Assembly: GCA_934725345.1 (NCBI GenBank)
Contig: CAKVBG010000053.1
Location: 1-7,594, forward strand
DNA from: an uncultured Eubacteriales bacterium
GTDB taxonomy: Bacteria; Bacillota; Clostridia; Oscillospirales; Acutalibacteraceae
DNA: 7,594 nt
Direction: 5' to 3'
A program made the position numbers and the translations under genes. The notes beneath the pieces were generated by a model. The model had not been told where the DNA came from, did not search any database, and saw only the letters and a program-made list of their open reading frames with translations. Position 1 is the stretch's first letter, and every line of letters begins with the position of its first letter. Below, piece by piece: positions 6,484-7,594 of the stretch.

Positions 6484-7233
6484 TTATCTCTCTAATTCCA
6501 AAAGATGATTAAAAAATTCCAAAGAGCTGAATTTTTCGCAGACATGATATTTAACATATCTTTCTGTTATAAAATTCAACGCAAACACAACCTCTTTAGG
6601 AACTGAAAACTTGAAAAGATTCTCAAGCGGAGAGTGCACTATATGCCTCATGGAGGCTAAAACTGCAGGACTGATTAAATCATAGACGCCGTCTTTAATA
6701 GTACACGCTTCGCACAAAGAAGTTCCACTTTCAATTTGGAAATTACAAAAATTCCCTTGCTTTCCGCATCTTCCACAACTATTTAGCTCCGGCATGTATC
6801 CACAAAGTGAACAAGACCTAAGCTCAAAGATACTTTTTATAAGCAAATCTTCTTTTTTCTTTCGAGATAAATAAAATAAACAGTTTAAAAGTACTCTTAA
6901 AATTTCATTTGAAACGTTTTGTTCAGGCCTCAAAGTCAAGCATAGCTGGCAAAAATACTGTGCCAATGATAATGACTTAAGCTCATATCTGAGGTCTAGG
7001 AATGACTCCTCTACCTCCATACTGCGAAGTAAGTAACCATACTTTCCATTGTAAAGATTAAATTTACCGTATGAAAACAATTGTATTATTCCGCCTAAAG
7101 AGTTCCTAAAGCTCTTAGACCGCTTAGCAATAGCCGAAATAATGCCTTTTTCAGAAGTAAGTATAGTTACTACTTTATCGCTTTCATTTAAATCTTTTTC
7201 TTTTATCACCATACCCATTAACTCTGAATTCAT
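6484..7233 (-). CDS. recO: RecO, recombination mediator / DNA repair protein, 249 aa
   Basis: RecO helps load RecA onto SSB-coated gaps in the RecF pathway and anneals complementary strands. The N-terminal OB-fold begins with the family motif G-M-V-I-K-E-K-D-L-N-E-S-D-K-V-V-T-I-L-T (residues 7-26), followed by E-K-G-I-I-S-A-I-A-K (28-37). The C-terminal helical part contains a zinc-binding set, C153-G-R-C156 and C174-E-A-C177. Length is typical. The start at 7233 is supported by GGAGAG 7 bases upstream and by the usual five or six residues before the first conserved glycine; Met6 and Met8 have poorer sites. Its first 50 bases overlap the end of the YqzL-like gene, suggesting coupled translation. 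The order era - yqzL - recO is the standard Firmicutes neighbourhood. Confidence 0.95.
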   Translation of the reverse strand: MNSELMGMVIKEKDLNESDKVVTILTSEKGIISAIAKRSKSFRNSLGGIIQLFSYGKFNLYNGKYGYLLRSMEVEESFLDLRYELKSLSLAQYFCQLCLTLRPEQNVSNEILRVLLNCLFYLSRKKKEDLLIKSIFELRSCSLCGYMPELNSCGRCGKQGNFCNFQIESGTSLCEACTIKDGVYDLISPAVLASMRHIVHSPLENLFKFSVPKEVVFALNFITERYVKYHVCEKFSSLEFFNHLLELER

Positions 7234-7381
7234 TGTTTACTCTCCGTAAATTGTTTTTTGTACAGTCGTCTGAGAAAGGTAATAAGCCTTCCGCAGAATC
7301 CTGTTGAGATTTATAATCCAGGTAATCCATAATGTTACCTGTTTCCTCAAATTTTTTCCATGCGTTTATTTTGTCTTTCAT
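7184..7381 (-). CDS. YqzL-like small protein, 65 aa
   Basis: The first 24 residues, with A-W-K-K-F-E-E-T-G-N-I-M-D-Y-L-D-Y-K (residues 7-24), fit the YqzL family of short Firmicutes proteins. In that family a Trp-x-x-F-x-x-T-G-x-(I/V)-x-x-Y-L-x-Y-K pattern is typical, and the gene lies between era and recO, as it does here. The function is unknown. I chose the ATG at 7381 because GGGAGGG lies about 6 bases upstream; a longer reading to 7444 adds residues with no ribosome binding site and runs across the likely promoter. Family members are usually about 45-50 residues. This one has a longer tail, rich in Arg/Lys and Asn, whose last 50 bases overlap recO in another frame. The tail may be only a by-product of a displaced stop codon. 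Confidence 0.75.
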   Translation of the reverse strand: MKDKINAWKKFEETGNIMDYLDYKSQQDSAEGLLPFSDDCTKNNLRRVNNEFRVNGYGDKRKRFK

Positions 7382-7432
7382 TGTAAACCCTCCCATTTTA
7401 TATTTTAGTTGATATACATATCCTATGGGTTG

Positions 7433-7438
7433 ATTATA
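7433..7438 (-). promoter_or_regulatory. Possible -10 element for the yqzL-like / recO unit
   Basis: TATAAT reads on the minus strand at 7438-7433, about 52 bases before the start codon of the yqzL-like gene. The -35 at the best spacing is only TATATT (7461-7456), a poor match. A promoter here would make sense if transcription from era stops at the hairpin just before it, but the evidence is weak. Confidence 0.35.
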
Positions 7439-7445
7439 CAACAAT

Positions 7446-7478
7446 TCTCAAAAAAAATATAGTATAATTCTATATTTT
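7446..7478 (-). terminator. Possible AT-rich terminator after era
   Basis: On the minus strand a 9-base perfect stem, AAAATATAG (7478-7470) and CTATATTTT (7462-7454), closes a 7-base loop. The run of T continues to 7450, giving eight T in all. It lies 43 bases after the era stop. The stem contains one G-C pair, so it would be weak; the U tract is the main support. Confidence 0.45.
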
Positions 7479-7521
7479 CTCAAAATTTTATATGTTTTTT
7501 AGTAATAAATACTCTGATTTA

Positions 7522-7594
7522 CTAACAATAACCAAGATCTTTGAGTACACCTGGTTTATTTCTCCAATCTTTTTTCACTTTTACAAAAAGATTT
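7522..7594 (-). CDS. era: Era GTPase, C-terminal end (partial, runs off the right edge)
   Basis: The last 23 codons of a minus-strand gene end at TAG (7524-7522). The peptide contains V-K-V-K-K-D-W-R-N (residues 4-12 of the fragment) and then K-P-G-V-L-K-D-L-G-Y-C at the C-terminus. This is the characteristic end of the Era KH domain (family form: L-x-V-K-V-x-x-x-W-R-x-x-x-x-x-L-x-x-x-G-Y). Era is an essential GTPase that binds 16S rRNA and helps 30S assembly. The placement just upstream of a YqzL-like gene and recO supports the call. The G domain is outside the window. Confidence 0.9.
   Translation of the reverse strand, partial: NLFVKVKKDWRNKPGVLKDLGYC

Noticed and set aside
7382..7444. 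Longer start for the yqzL-like gene at 7444
   Set aside because: The extra 21 residues lack a ribosome binding site and cross the probable -10 element; ATG at 7381 has GGGAGGG and begins just before the conserved motif.

Overview
The window is AT-rich, with Shine-Dalgarno-led genes, two TTG starts, and the gene order era - yqzL-like - recO. FeoB has the Firmicutes-type cysteine-rich central segment. Together these point to a low-GC Firmicutes chromosome, most likely a gut clostridium of the Oscillospirales/Ruminococcaceae kind. The order-level placement is inference.

Layout. (1) Bases 1-627, minus strand: a 160-residue lipoprotein gene (TTG start) followed 12 bases later by the first 44 codons of a response regulator that runs off the left edge. 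(2) Bases 628-810: a divergent promoter region with an extended -10 promoter facing left and a perfect TTGACA-N17-TATAAT promoter facing right. (3) Bases 811-3954, plus strand: a two-gene operon. The first gene encodes a 242-residue protein that looks like the tube-adaptor protein of contractile injection systems (Afp7-like) without its LysM domain. The second encodes a 793-residue, soluble, strongly charge-segregated protein that I do not recognise. A rho-independent terminator follows. (4) Bases 4015-6478, plus strand: a candidate operator, then feoA and feoB, the ferrous iron uptake pair. (5) Bases 6484-7594, minus strand: recO, a YqzL-like small gene overlapping its start, and the last 23 codons of era, with a probable AT-rich terminator and promoter between era and the small gene.

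How the parts work together. FeoA and FeoB form the GTP-dependent Fe(II) importer. Era (ribosome assembly GTPase), the YqzL-like protein and RecO (recombination mediator) form a housekeeping neighbourhood. The lipoprotein and response regulator may belong to an envelope-sensing two-component locus. The least explained part is the 811-3954 operon. An injection-system tube-adaptor homologue without sheath, tube, spike or baseplate genes next to it is paired with a large, modular, possibly cargo-like or scaffold-like protein. That pair is the best candidate here for something undescribed. Its link to an injection system rests on my reading of family features in one protein and has not been tested by a search.
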